Assembly (NCBI RefSeq): GCF_042654245.1
Contig: NZ_JBHSGI010000002.1
Span: 868,001 to 932,000 of the forward strand
DNA: 64,000 nt
From: Seohaeicola_A nanhaiensis
GTDB lineage: Bacteria > Pseudomonadota > Alphaproteobacteria > Rhodobacterales > Rhodobacteraceae
Direction of reading: 5' to 3'
A program made the translations under genes and the position numbers. Positions 19,535 through 27,863 of the stretch are shown one piece after another (the first letter of the stretch is position 1; each line of letters begins with the position of its first letter). The notes beneath the pieces were generated by a model that was given only the letters and a program-made list of their open reading frames with translations, searched no databases and was not told the DNA's origin.

Positions 19535-21067
19535 CTACAGCGGAATGTTGTCGTGCTTCTTCCACGGGTTGCTGAGCTGCTTGTTGCGCAGCGAGGCGAA
19601 GGCGCGGCTGACGCGGCGGCGGGTGGAATGGGGCATGATCACCTCGTCGATGAAGCCCTTTTCGGCCGCGACGAAGGGGTTGGCGAAGCGGTCTTCGTAG
19701 GTCTTGGTATGCGCCGCGATCTTTTCGGGGTCGCCGAGGTCGGCGCGGTAGATGATCTCGGTCGCGCCCTTGGCGCCCATGACCGCGATCTCGGCGGTGG
19801 GCCAGGCATAGTTGAAGTCGCCGCGCAGGTGCTTGGAGGCCATCACGTCATAGGCGCCGCCATAGGCCTTGCGGGTGATGACGGTGACTTTCGGCACCGT
19901 CGCCTCGCCATAGGCGAAGAGCAGCTTCGCTCCGTGCTTGATGACGCCGCCGTATTCCTGGCCGGTGCCCGGCAAGAAGCCCGGGACGTCGACGAAGGTG
20001 AGGATCGGGATTTCGAAGCAGTCGCAGAAGCGCACGAAGCGGGCGGCCTTGCGCGAGCTGTCGATGTCGAGGCACCCGGCGAGCACCATCGGCTGGTTCG
20101 CGACGACGCCGACGGTCTGGCCTTCGAGACGGATGAAGCCGGTGATGATGTTCTTGGCGAAATCTTCCTGGATTTCGTAGAAATCGGCCTCGTCCGCGAC
20201 CTTCAGGATCAGTTCCTTCATGTCGTAGGGCATGTTCGGGTTGTCGGGGATCAGCGTGTCGAGGCTGGGTTCGACGCGGCCCGGCTGGTCGAAGAAGGGA
20301 CGCACGGGCGGCTTTTCGCGGTTGTTCAGCGGCAGGAAGTCGACCAGGCGGCGGACCTCGGCCATCGCCTCGACATCGTTCTCGAAGGCGCCGTCGGCGA
20401 CGGAGGATTTCTTGGTGTGGGTGGAGGCGCCGCCGAGTTCCTCGGCCGTCACCACCTCGTTCGTCACCGTCTTCACCACGTCGGGGCCGGTCACGAACAT
20501 GTAGGAGGTGTCCTTCACCATGAAGATGAAGTCGGTCATCGCCGGAGAATAGACCGCGCCGCCGGCGCAGGGGCCCATGATGACGGAGATCTGGGGCACC
20601 ACGCCCGAGGCCATGATGTTGCGCTGGAACACATCGGCGTAACCGGCGAGCGAGGCGACGCCTTCCTGGATGCGTGCGCCGCCCGAGTCGTTGATGCCGA
20701 TGACAGGCGCGCCGTTCTGCACCGCCATATCCATGATCTTGCAGATCTTCTGGGCGTGGGTTTCCGAGAGCGAGCCGCCGAAGACGGTGAAATCCTGGGA
20801 GAAGACATAGACCATGCGGCCGTTGACGGTGCCCCAGCCGGTCACCACGCCATCGCCGGCGGGGCGCTGTTTTTCCATCCCGAAGTCGGTGCAGCGATGG
20901 GCGACGAACATGTCGAATTCCTCGAAGCTGCCTTCGTCGAGCAGGAGGTCGATCCGTTCGCGCGCGGTCAGCTTGCCGCGCTTGTGCTGCGCGTCGATCC
21001 GCGCCTGGCCCCCGCCCAGACGGGCATCGGCGCGGCGGTTCTCCAGCTCGGTCAGGATGTCTTTCAT
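19535..21067 (-). CDS. pccB: propionyl-CoA carboxylase, carboxyltransferase (beta) subunit
   Basis: The beta subunit transfers CO2 from biotin on PccA to propionyl-CoA. At 510 residues it has the usual size. The start MKDILTELE at 21067 has GGGAGC upstream; longer in-frame starts would run into the operator region. Two crotonase-like halves are visible: N-terminal (INDSGGARIQEGVASLAGY, PVIGIND, GPCAGGAVYSPAMTDF) and C-terminal (FVDVPGFLPGTGQEYGG, KAYGGAYDVMASKHL, AVMGAKGATEIIYR) with the oxyanion-hole Gly-Ala and Gly-Gly pairs. The 211-base upstream region carries GCAA-NN-TTGC palindromes of the ScfR/PccR type, implying acyl-CoA-responsive control. Confidence 0.97.
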   Translation of the reverse strand: MKDILTELENRRADARLGGGQARIDAQHKRGKLTARERIDLLLDEGSFEEFDMFVAHRCTDFGMEKQRPAGDGVVTGWGTVNGRMVYVFSQDFTVFGGSLSETHAQKICKIMDMAVQNGAPVIGINDSGGARIQEGVASLAGYADVFQRNIMASGVVPQISVIMGPCAGGAVYSPAMTDFIFMVKDTSYMFVTGPDVVKTVTNEVVTAEELGGASTHTKKSSVADGAFENDVEAMAEVRRLVDFLPLNNREKPPVRPFFDQPGRVEPSLDTLIPDNPNMPYDMKELILKVADEADFYEIQEDFAKNIITGFIRLEGQTVGVVANQPMVLAGCLDIDSSRKAARFVRFCDCFEIPILTFVDVPGFLPGTGQEYGGVIKHGAKLLFAYGEATVPKVTVITRKAYGGAYDVMASKHLRGDFNYAWPTAEIAVMGAKGATEIIYRADLGDPEKIAAHTKTYEDRFANPFVAAEKGFIDEVIMPHSTRRRVSRAFASLRNKQLSNPWKKHDNIPL

Positions 21068-21132
21068 CTCGCGGCTCCCAATCAGTTTGCGCGACCATAA
21101 ACGGGTACGGGGGCGGGCCAAAGGGGAATTTG

Positions 21133-21182
21133 GCAAATTTGCAACTAAAGCAGTTTGCTAACATCAATTTCTGCAAACTTGC
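21133..21182. promoter_or_regulatory. candidate ScfR/PccR operator upstream of pccB
   Basis: Two palindromes, GCAAATTTGC (21133-21142) and GCAAACTTGC (21173-21182), flank a half-like GCAGTTTGC (21150-21158). They lie 66-115 bases upstream of the pccB start in the only AT-rich part of the interval. The same GCAAACTTGC precedes the nearby regulator gene. In Rhodobacter sphaeroides PccR is known to act on a TTTGCAAA-type motif at pccB; the match here is by eye. Confidence 0.75.
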
Positions 21183-21255
21183 GAAACCCGCCGACGGGAG
21201 CGGAGGGAGCGCCCTGCCCGTCAACCGGATGGGGCGAGGGGAATGGACAATTCAC

Positions 21256-21282
21256 ATGACAAGGAATAGCTCGGTTGCATGA
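21256..21282 (+). CDS. possible 8-residue upstream ORF
   Basis: ATG at 21256 opens an 8-residue frame (MTRNSSVA) that stops at TGA 21280-21282, overlapping the ATG of the Bcr/CflA gene as ATGA. GAGGGGAA lies upstream. It could couple translation to the exporter, or AAGGAA (21261-21266) inside it could serve the exporter directly. Confidence 0.3.
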   Translation: MTRNSSVA

Positions 21283-22493
21283 CCGTTCCGCGCCCTGTCC
21301 GTTTCCTTGACCGCCGCACGCCTCCGCATGTCGCCACGCTGGTATTGCTGACGGGTATGTCGGCCCTGTCGATGAACATCTTCCTGCCCAGCCTGCCGGG
21401 GATGACGGCCTATTTCCACACCGAATACAGCGTGATGCAGCTGTCGGTGGCGCTGTTCCTGCTGTTCAACGCGATCCTGCAGATCGGCATCGGCCCGATT
21501 TCCGACAGCCGGGGGCGGCGGCCGGTGATCCTGTGGGGCATCGCCCTGTTCCTGCTGGCGACGCTGGGCTGCATCTATGCGCCCACGGCCGAGCTGTTCC
21601 TGGTGGCGCGCATGTGTCAGGCGGTGATCGCGGTGGCGATGGTGCTGACGCGGGCCGCGGTGCGCGACCTTTACACCCAGGACAAGGCCGCGAGCATGAT
21701 CGGCTATGTCACGATGGGCATGGCGGTGGTGCCGATGGCCAGCCCGGCGGTGGGCGGGCTGCTGGACGGGATCTTCGGCTGGCAGGCGAATTTCTGGCTG
21801 CTGTTCATCTTTGGCGCGATGTCGCTGGCGCTGGCCTATTTCGACTTTGGCGAGACGGCGGTGCGCAGCGGCAAGAGTCTGGGCGCGCAGGTCCGCGACT
21901 ATCCGGAACTGCTGCGCTCGCCCCGGTTCTGGGGCTATACGCTGGCGGCGGCCTTCTCGTCGGGGTCGTTCTATGCCTATCTCGGCGGCGCGCCCTATGT
22001 CGGCACCGTGGTCTATGGCATGAACCCCACCGAGTTGGGCGTGTACTTCGGCGCTCCGGCCATCGGCTATTTCACTGGCAACTTCATCACTGCCCGGCTG
22101 GCCGCACGCGTCGGGGTCAACCGCATGGTGCTGGCGGGCGGGCTGCTGATCTTCTTCGGCGTCGGGCTGTCGATGATCGTGATGACGCTGGGCTATGGGT
22201 CGGCCGAGACCTTCTTCGGCTTCATGGTCTTCATCGGGGTCGGCAACGGGCTGACCATCGCCAACGGGACCGCCGGGGCGCTGTCGGTGCGGCCGCATCT
22301 GGCCGGCACCGCCTCGGGCCTGTCGGGCGCGATCATGCTGGGCGGCGGCGCGGGTCTGAGCGCGCTGGCCGGGCTGCTGCTGACCCCGGGCAGCGGGGCG
22401 ATGCCGCTGCTGTGGATCATGATCATCACCGCCGCGGCGAGCGTCGTGTCGATCGTGCTGGTGATGCGCCGGGAAAAGCGGCTGCGGCTCTGA
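21279..22493 (+). CDS. MFS multidrug exporter, Bcr/CflA family
   Basis: A 404-residue, 12-segment major facilitator. The opening (LVLLTGMSALSMNIFLPSLP, then MTAYFHTEYSVMQLSVALF) and the motif A loop GPISDSRGRRPVILWG are characteristic of the Bcr/CflA drug-resistance subfamily, which exports bicyclomycin, chloramphenicol and similar compounds by proton antiport. Motif C-like Gly/Pro sites are seen in GMAVVPMASPAVGGLLDG. It is divergent from pccB and lies between the pccB operator and the ScfR regulator gene, so its transcription may feel the same regulator; physiological substrate unknown. Confidence 0.92.
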   Translation: MTVPRPVRFLDRRTPPHVATLVLLTGMSALSMNIFLPSLPGMTAYFHTEYSVMQLSVALFLLFNAILQIGIGPISDSRGRRPVILWGIALFLLATLGCIYAPTAELFLVARMCQAVIAVAMVLTRAAVRDLYTQDKAASMIGYVTMGMAVVPMASPAVGGLLDGIFGWQANFWLLFIFGAMSLALAYFDFGETAVRSGKSLGAQVRDYPELLRSPRFWGYTLAAAFSSGSFYAYLGGAPYVGTVVYGMNPTELGVYFGAPAIGYFTGNFITARLAARVGVNRMVLAGGLLIFFGVGLSMIVMTLGYGSAETFFGFMVFIGVGNGLTIANGTAGALSVRPHLAGTASGLSGAIMLGGGAGLSALAGLLLTPGSGAMPLLWIMIITAAASVVSIVLVMRREKRLRL

Positions 22494-22511
22494 TCCTCTT
22501 GCCGCCTGCGG

Positions 22512-22546
22512 TTTGCAAATCTATCCTGGCGCCTGAGCAAACTTGC
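22512..22546. promoter_or_regulatory. candidate autoregulatory ScfR operator
   Basis: TTTGCAAA (22512-22519) and GCAAACTTGC (22537-22546) lie directly in front of the regulator ATG at 22558. The second is identical to the pccB-proximal palindrome at 21173. This suggests that the regulator binds its own promoter. Inference from motif identity. Confidence 0.7.
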
Positions 22547-22557
22547 AAAGGCGCGCC

Positions 22558-23946
22558 ATGCCCGTCCAGAAACTCTATGCCGGGGCCAAGCTGCGCGAGA
22601 TTCGCGGGCGCATCGGGCTGACCCAGAAGGACTTTGCCGCCAAGCTGGGCGTGTCCCTGCCCTATCTGAACCAGATGGAGAACAACAACCGCCCGGTCAG
22701 CACCACCGTGGTGCTGGCGCTGGCGCAGGAGTTCGGGCTGGATGTGACCGAGCTGACCACCGGCGACAGCGAGCGGCTGGTCAGCGACATGCGCGAGGCG
22801 CTGGCGGATGCGATCTTTGCCGATACCATGCCGCCGCTGGCCGACCTGCGGCTGACCGCCTCGAACGCGCCGGCCTTTGCGCGGGCGTTTCTGGAGCTGC
22901 ACCGCGCCTATCGCCAGACGCACGAGCGGCTGGCCTCGCTGGACGAGGCGCTGGGGCGCGAGGATGCGCGGCTGATCGCCAGCCCCTGGGACGAGGTGCG
23001 CGACTTCTTCCACTATTGCGACAATTACATCGACGCGGTGGACCGCGCCGCCGAGAGCCTGGCGCCAAAGGGCAATGTGGCCGAGGCCGCGCGCGCCCGG
23101 CTGAGTGGTCTGGGGGTGCGGATCGAGCCGGCCGATACCGGGACGCTTCGGCGCTACGATCCGGGCGCGCGGGTGCTGCATCTGTCGGCCCGTGCCGCGC
23201 CGCAGACGCAGGCGTTTCAGATGCTGCTGCAGCTGGCGCTGCTGGAACAGGACAAGCTGATCGAGGCGACGCTGGATCTGGCCCGGTTCCATTCCGACGA
23301 GGCGCGGGCCATCGCCAAGATCGGGCTGGCGAATTACTATGCCGGGGCGGCGCTGATGCCCTATCGCGCCTTCCTGGCGGCGGCGCAGGATTACCGCCAC
23401 GACCTGGAGCGGCTGGCCGCCCGCTTCGGCGCCTCGATCGAGCAGGTGGCGCACCGGCTGTCGACGCTGCAGCGCCCCGGCGCCAAGGGGCTGCCGTTCT
23501 TCTTTGTCCGGGTCGATCAGGCCGGGACGATCACCAAGCGGCACTCGGCCACGCGGTTGCAGTTCGCGCGTTTCGGCGGGGCCTGCCCGCTGTGGAACGT
23601 GCACCGCGCCTTCGAGACGCCGGGCCGCTTCCTGCGCCAGCTGGCCGAGACGCCGGATGGCGCGCGATACATCAACATCGCCTGCGACATCTCGAAATCG
23701 GGCGGCCGGTTCGGCGCGCCAGTGCGCCGCTATGCCATCGCGCTGGGCTGCGAGGTGCGCCACGCGCCCTCGCTGGTCTATGCCGACGGGCTGGATCTGG
23801 AGACCGCCAGCGCCTTTGAACCCATCGGCATCTCGTGCCGCATCTGCGAGCGCAAGACGTGCCACCAGCGCTCGGTCCCGCCGCTGGAACGGCGGCTGAC
23901 CATCGACCCCGATGCCCGCGGCGTGCTGCCCTATGAGGTGAGCTAG
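22558..23946 (+). CDS. short-chain fatty acyl-CoA regulator (ScfR/PccR family)
   Basis: A 462-residue one-component regulator. Residues about 9-70 are an XRE-type helix-turn-helix (LREIRGRIGLTQKDFAAKLG, SLPYLNQMENNNRPVS). The middle is an IrrE/ImmA-like domain (AQTQAFQMLLQLALLEQ region, FHSDEARAIAKIGLANYYAGA), and the C-terminal domain holds a conserved HxRASACPLW-like segment here as GACPLWNVHRAFETPG and a Cys cluster CRICERKTC. This architecture is that of ScfR proteins (RamB, MccR, PccR), which sense acyl-CoA intermediates. With pccB next door, PccR is the best functional guess. The ATG at 22558 after AAAGG is preferred over a TTG at 22543 that would lie inside the operator. Confidence 0.9.
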   Translation: MPVQKLYAGAKLREIRGRIGLTQKDFAAKLGVSLPYLNQMENNNRPVSTTVVLALAQEFGLDVTELTTGDSERLVSDMREALADAIFADTMPPLADLRLTASNAPAFARAFLELHRAYRQTHERLASLDEALGREDARLIASPWDEVRDFFHYCDNYIDAVDRAAESLAPKGNVAEAARARLSGLGVRIEPADTGTLRRYDPGARVLHLSARAAPQTQAFQMLLQLALLEQDKLIEATLDLARFHSDEARAIAKIGLANYYAGAALMPYRAFLAAAQDYRHDLERLAARFGASIEQVAHRLSTLQRPGAKGLPFFFVRVDQAGTITKRHSATRLQFARFGGACPLWNVHRAFETPGRFLRQLAETPDGARYINIACDISKSGGRFGAPVRRYAIALGCEVRHAPSLVYADGLDLETASAFEPIGISCRICERKTCHQRSVPPLERRLTIDPDARGVLPYEVS

Positions 23947-23994
23947 CCAAGGGGGATGGCTTTGGCCATAGTGCGCCGTAAGAAGGAGACGCAC

Positions 23995-24609
23995 ATGGAC
24001 TTCATCGAAACCCAGGAGCAGCTGCGCGCGCTTTACGGCACGCCGCATGACGTCGCGATCCGCAAGCAGATGGCGCGGCTCGACCCCCATGCGAAGGGGT
24101 TTCTGGCCCGCTCGCCCTTCGTGATGATCGGCTCGCAGGACCGGGAGGGCCATGCCGACGTGACGCCCAAGGGCGACCGGCCGGGGTTCGTGCAGGTGCT
24201 GGACGACACCACCCTCGCCATTCCCGACCGCCCCGGCAACAACCGGCTCGACACCTGGAAGAACGTTGTCGACAACCCGGCGGTGGGGCTGCTGTTCATG
24301 ATCCCCGGCATGAACGAGACGCTGCGGATCAACGGCACCGGCCGGCTGACCGCCGATGCGGATCTCTGCGCGCGGCTGGGGATGAACGGGCGGCCGGCGA
24401 GGGCGGTGCTGGTGGTGGCGGTGGCCGAGGTCTACATGCATTGCGCCAAGGCCTATATCCGCTCGGAGCTGTGGAAGCCCGAGACCTGGCCCGACCGCGC
24501 CGACCTGCCGACGCTGGGCGAAATCCTGCGCGACCAGCTGGCCATGGCCGAGACGCCCGAGGCGCTCGACACCCGCCTGGCCGAGGGCTATGCCCGCACC
24601 CTGTGGTAG
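23995..24609 (+). CDS. pyridoxamine 5'-phosphate oxidase-related FMN-binding protein
   Basis: A 204-residue split-barrel flavoprotein. AGAAGGAGA gives a strong start at 23995. The sequence FVMIGSQDREGHADVTPKGDRPGFVQVLDD, shortened here to its key parts (MIGSQD, TPKGDRPGF), followed by LAIPDRPGNNRLDTWKN and NPAVGLLFMIPGM, is typical of the MSMEG_1061-like PPOX subfamily, whose members bind FMN or F420 but whose substrates are mostly unknown. It follows the ScfR gene by 48 bases on the same strand and may be cotranscribed. Not a likely PdxH, because the PLP-site residues of true PdxH are not evident. Confidence 0.88.
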   Translation: MDFIETQEQLRALYGTPHDVAIRKQMARLDPHAKGFLARSPFVMIGSQDREGHADVTPKGDRPGFVQVLDDTTLAIPDRPGNNRLDTWKNVVDNPAVGLLFMIPGMNETLRINGTGRLTADADLCARLGMNGRPARAVLVVAVAEVYMHCAKAYIRSELWKPETWPDRADLPTLGEILRDQLAMAETPEALDTRLAEGYARTLW

Positions 24610-24660
24610 CGCGCCCGTACCGGGCGCGAAGCCGCCTTGCGGCGGCTGCCTGCGGCGCAG

Positions 24661-24721
24661 GTATTTTTGAACCAGAGAAGGCAGCGGCGCCGCGCCTTCC
24701 CCTTCTCTGGTTTCCAAATAC
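24661..24721. repeat. inverted pair of the dispersed 20-mer repeat
   Basis: A variant copy GTATTTTTGAACCAGAGAAG (24661-24680) faces a consensus copy CTTCTCTGGTTTCCAAATAC (24702-24721) across a 21-base GC-rich spacer, giving a long hairpin after the PPOX gene. Beyond it are G/C runs (GGGGGG, GCCGCCCGCAGGGCGGC) as at other copies, and a partial copy GTATTTGG at 24772-24779. Confidence 0.85.
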
Positions 24722-25059
24722 CTCGGGGGGCCGCCCGCAGGGCGGCGGGGGCAGAGCCCCCTGCTCAACCGGTATTTGGCAGTCCGGTTCCAGAGAGGTG
24801 CCGGAACAGGATGCATTGGCGCATCGGGTCGTCGGGGGCGTCGCGGAGTGCGTTATCCGGCCCGACACCGGCAGAGCGCCGCGAAGACCGTTTCCGGCTG
24901 CGTCGAGACACCAAAGCGCCGGTCCGGCGATCAGACTTTCCTTCCTTCGAATACAGAGACGGTTTATTTCAGTTTTAGGAATACTCATCCTGTCGTAGCG
25001 TGACCATGAGGAGCCGTTGTTCCGCAGGGAAGAGGCTTCAACCCGGGAACGGAACTGCC
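24722..25059. other. 338-base leader region of the thiolase operon, no gene seen
   Basis: The left part is GC-rich repeat-associated sequence. The right part, about 24940-25010, is AT-richer (GGTTTATTTCAGTTTTAGG) and probably holds the promoter of the thiolase operon. Two GAATAC words 30 bases apart (24949-24954 and 24979-24984) and T-N11-A-like spacing could be LysR contacts, but this is weak. No coding frame is supported. Confidence 0.45.
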
Positions 25060-26268
25060 ATGAACGCGCTCGCACATATTCCCTACGGTTGCTGGTGGTC
25101 CACTCCCTTCGCCCGCTGGCAGGGCAGCCTGTCCGACCTGCATAGTCTGAAACTCGCGGCGCATGTGGCCCGGGACGCGCTGGCGGCGCGCGGGATCGAT
25201 GCCGGTCTGGTCGACTACGCCGTGCTGGGCACCACGGTGCCGCAGAAGGGGTCGTTCTACGGCCTGCCCTGGGTCATGGCCATGCTCGGGGCGGAAGGGG
25301 TCGCGGGGCCCACGATCGCGCAGGCCTGCGCGACCGGGGCGCGCATCCTCGCCAGCAGCTGCGACGAGATCGGCCGCGGCGACGCCTCGGTCGCGCTCGC
25401 CATCGCCGCGGATCGGGTGTCCAACGGGCCGCAGCTCTATTATCCGGCGCCCTCGGGTCCCGGAGGGGCGGGCGAGCCGGAGAACTGGGTGCTCGACAAC
25501 TTCGGCAAGGACCCCCATGCGGGCGTTCCCATGGTGCGCACAGCCGAGAATGTCGCGGCAGAGGTCGGCATCTCGCTGGAGGAACAGCATGAGGTGGCCC
25601 TGTGCCGCTACGAGCAATACCAGGCCGCCCTGGCCGACGACCACGCCTTCCAGCGCCGCTTCATGATCCTGCCCTTCGACGTGCCGGACCCGCGGTTCCG
25701 CAAGGTGGTGCACCGGATGACCGGGGACGAGGGGATCCACCCGACCACGGCAGAGGGGCTGGCGCGGCTGCGTCCGGTGCTCGACGGTGGCACGGTCACC
25801 TACGGGGCGCAGACCCATCCCGCCGATGGCAATGCCGGGATGGTCGTGACCAGCGCGGAGCGGGTGGGCGATCTGACCCGGGACAAGGGCATATCGGTGC
25901 GCATCCTGTCTTTCGGACAGGCGCGCGAACGCGTCGCCTTCATGCCCGCCGCACCGATCCCTGCGGCGCGGCGGGCGCTTGCTGCCGCGGGCCTGGAGAT
26001 CGCGGATATCGACGCGATCAAGACGCACAATCCCTTTGCGGTCAACGACATCGCCTTCGCCCGCGCCTTCGGGATCGATACCGGACGGATGAACAACTAT
26101 GGCTGTTCGCTGGTCTGGGGCCACCCGCAGGGACCGACCGGCCTGCGCTCTGTCATCGAGCTGATCGAGGAGCTCGCGCTGCGCGGAGGGGGCACGGGTC
26201 TCTTCGTCGGCTGCGCGGCGGGCGACAGCGCCATGGCGGTGGTGCTGCATGTGGGAGATCCGGCATGA
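25060..26268 (+). CDS. thiolase-family acyl-CoA acyltransferase
   Basis: A 402-residue thiolase-fold enzyme expected to cleave a 3-oxoacyl-CoA with CoA (or the reverse). Cys90 in AQACATGA fits the acyl-accepting nucleophile, His355 in GHPQGPTG the second active-site residue, and Cys385 in VGCAAGDS the proton-shuttling Cys; Asn324 in THNPF replaces the usual NEAF context. The sequence is clearly diverged from FadA/AtoB types. The start at 25060 is chosen because the thiolase fold begins soon after (residues 1-40), though MTMRS from 25005 is also open. It overlaps the acyl-CoA ligase by ATGA, so the two are translationally coupled. Confidence 0.88.
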   Translation: MNALAHIPYGCWWSTPFARWQGSLSDLHSLKLAAHVARDALAARGIDAGLVDYAVLGTTVPQKGSFYGLPWVMAMLGAEGVAGPTIAQACATGARILASSCDEIGRGDASVALAIAADRVSNGPQLYYPAPSGPGGAGEPENWVLDNFGKDPHAGVPMVRTAENVAAEVGISLEEQHEVALCRYEQYQAALADDHAFQRRFMILPFDVPDPRFRKVVHRMTGDEGIHPTTAEGLARLRPVLDGGTVTYGAQTHPADGNAGMVVTSAERVGDLTRDKGISVRILSFGQARERVAFMPAAPIPAARRALAAAGLEIADIDAIKTHNPFAVNDIAFARAFGIDTGRMNNYGCSLVWGHPQGPTGLRSVIELIEELALRGGGTGLFVGCAAGDSAMAVVLHVGDPA

Positions 26269-27797
26269 CCGAGCCTCTGGGGGCCTACGGCAGCGTGGTC
26301 GAGATGCTGGAGGCGGCCGCGACGCGGGCGCCCGACCACCCCGCGCTTGTCTGCGAGCAGGTCGAACTGACCTATGCGCGCTATCGCGACTGCGTGGCGG
26401 CGCTTGCGGCGGATCTGGCGCGGGACGGGATCGGGGCCGGCGACAGGGTCGGCCTGCTGATGGGCAATTCCGCGCAGATCGCCGTCGCCACCTTCGGCGT
26501 GCAGGCGGCGGGGGCGCAGGTCGTGCCGCTCAATCCCGCCTATACGGAGTCGGAGCTTGGCCCGGTCCTGAAGGATGCCGACCTGGCCCTGCTGATTCAC
26601 GACGCGGGGCTGGAGGAGCTGGCCGGGGCCGCGGCGCCAAAGGGGACGCGGTGCCTGATCGTGGGGCCGGGCGCGCGGGATCTCACGCAGCCGACGGGCG
26701 CGCCGCCTGCACCGCTCTCCCTGCCCGATCCGCAGACTCTTTCGACGCTGCAGTACACCGGTGGCACGACGGGGGCGGCCAAGGGGGTGGACCTGCGCCA
26801 TGCCGCCGTCGCGGTCAACGTCGCCCAGCGCGAGGCGCTGCTGCCGACCGGCCCGGACGAGCGCGTCCTCGCGATCACGCCGCTGTTCCATGTCTACGCG
26901 GTGGCCATGGGGCTCTACCTGGCCGCGAATTGCGGCGGCACGCTGCATATCGTGCCCAAGTTCACCGCGGCGGCCGTGCTGCGCGACATCGAGCGCCACC
27001 GCATCACCTTCCTTTCCGCCAGCCCGACGATCTTCCAGGCGCTGCTGCGCGATCCGGCCTTTGCCGAAACGGACCTGTCCTCGCTGCGGGTCTGTTCCTC
27101 CGGCTCCTCCGCGTTGTCGGCAGAGGTCCTGCACCGCTGGGAAGAGGCGACGGGCTGCGCGATCTGCGAAGGCTACGGCCAGACGGAGGCGGGGCCGGTG
27201 CTGACCTACAACGCGCTGCACGGCCCCCGCCGGGCGGGCACCGTCGGCGTGCCCGTGCCGGCCACCGAGATCGAGATCGTGGACACCGACACCGGGCTCG
27301 TCCCGCTGGCGCCCGGCGCTGCGGGCGAGATCCGCGCGCGCGGCCCGCAGCTGATGGCGGGCTATCGCAACCGCCCCGAGGAAACTGCCGCGACGCTGCG
27401 CGACGGCTGGCTCTATACCGGCGACATCGGCAGGATGGACGACGCGGGGCATCTGGTGATCTGCGACCGCAAGAAGGACATGGTGGTAACCGCAGGCTAC
27501 AACGTCTTCCCGCGCGAGATCGAGGAGGTGCTCTTTGCCATGCCGGGCGTCGCCGATGCCGCCGTGGTGGGCGTGGCCGACGACTACCGCGGCGAGATGC
27601 TCTGCGCCTTCGTCGTGGGGGCCGAGGGCGACCTGCCCGAAGAGCGGATCCGGGCCCATCTTGCGGAGCGGCTGGCCAAGTACAAGTGGCCCCGTGACAT
27701 CCGGTGTCTCGCCGCCCTGCCCAAGACTGCCGTGGGCAAGACGGACAAGAAGGAATTGCGACAGGTGGCATCCGTGCCGCCCTCAGAACCGGCCTGA
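26265..27797 (+). CDS. AMP-forming acyl-CoA synthetase/ligase
   Basis: A 510-residue ANL-superfamily enzyme that activates a carboxylic acid to its CoA thioester with ATP. The P-loop motif YTGGTTGAAKG is at residues 164-174, the A5 motif EGYGQTEAG near 300, WLYTGDIG near 385, and the A10 Lys in PKTAVGKTDKKEL near 490. The substrate pocket cannot be read reliably. It overlaps the thiolase start-to-stop (ATGA) and is followed 66 bases later by a TRAP transporter, so it probably activates the imported acid. Confidence 0.93.
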   Translation: MTEPLGAYGSVVEMLEAAATRAPDHPALVCEQVELTYARYRDCVAALAADLARDGIGAGDRVGLLMGNSAQIAVATFGVQAAGAQVVPLNPAYTESELGPVLKDADLALLIHDAGLEELAGAAAPKGTRCLIVGPGARDLTQPTGAPPAPLSLPDPQTLSTLQYTGGTTGAAKGVDLRHAAVAVNVAQREALLPTGPDERVLAITPLFHVYAVAMGLYLAANCGGTLHIVPKFTAAAVLRDIERHRITFLSASPTIFQALLRDPAFAETDLSSLRVCSSGSSALSAEVLHRWEEATGCAICEGYGQTEAGPVLTYNALHGPRRAGTVGVPVPATEIEIVDTDTGLVPLAPGAAGEIRARGPQLMAGYRNRPEETAATLRDGWLYTGDIGRMDDAGHLVICDRKKDMVVTAGYNVFPREIEEVLFAMPGVADAAVVGVADDYRGEMLCAFVVGAEGDLPEERIRAHLAERLAKYKWPRDIRCLAALPKTAVGKTDKKELRQVASVPPSEPA

Positions 27798-27863
27798 CGG
27801 CACGTCAGGCTCAACCGGGGCCGGGCCGAAGGTTCGGACCCCAAACAAAAGACAGGGAAACCC

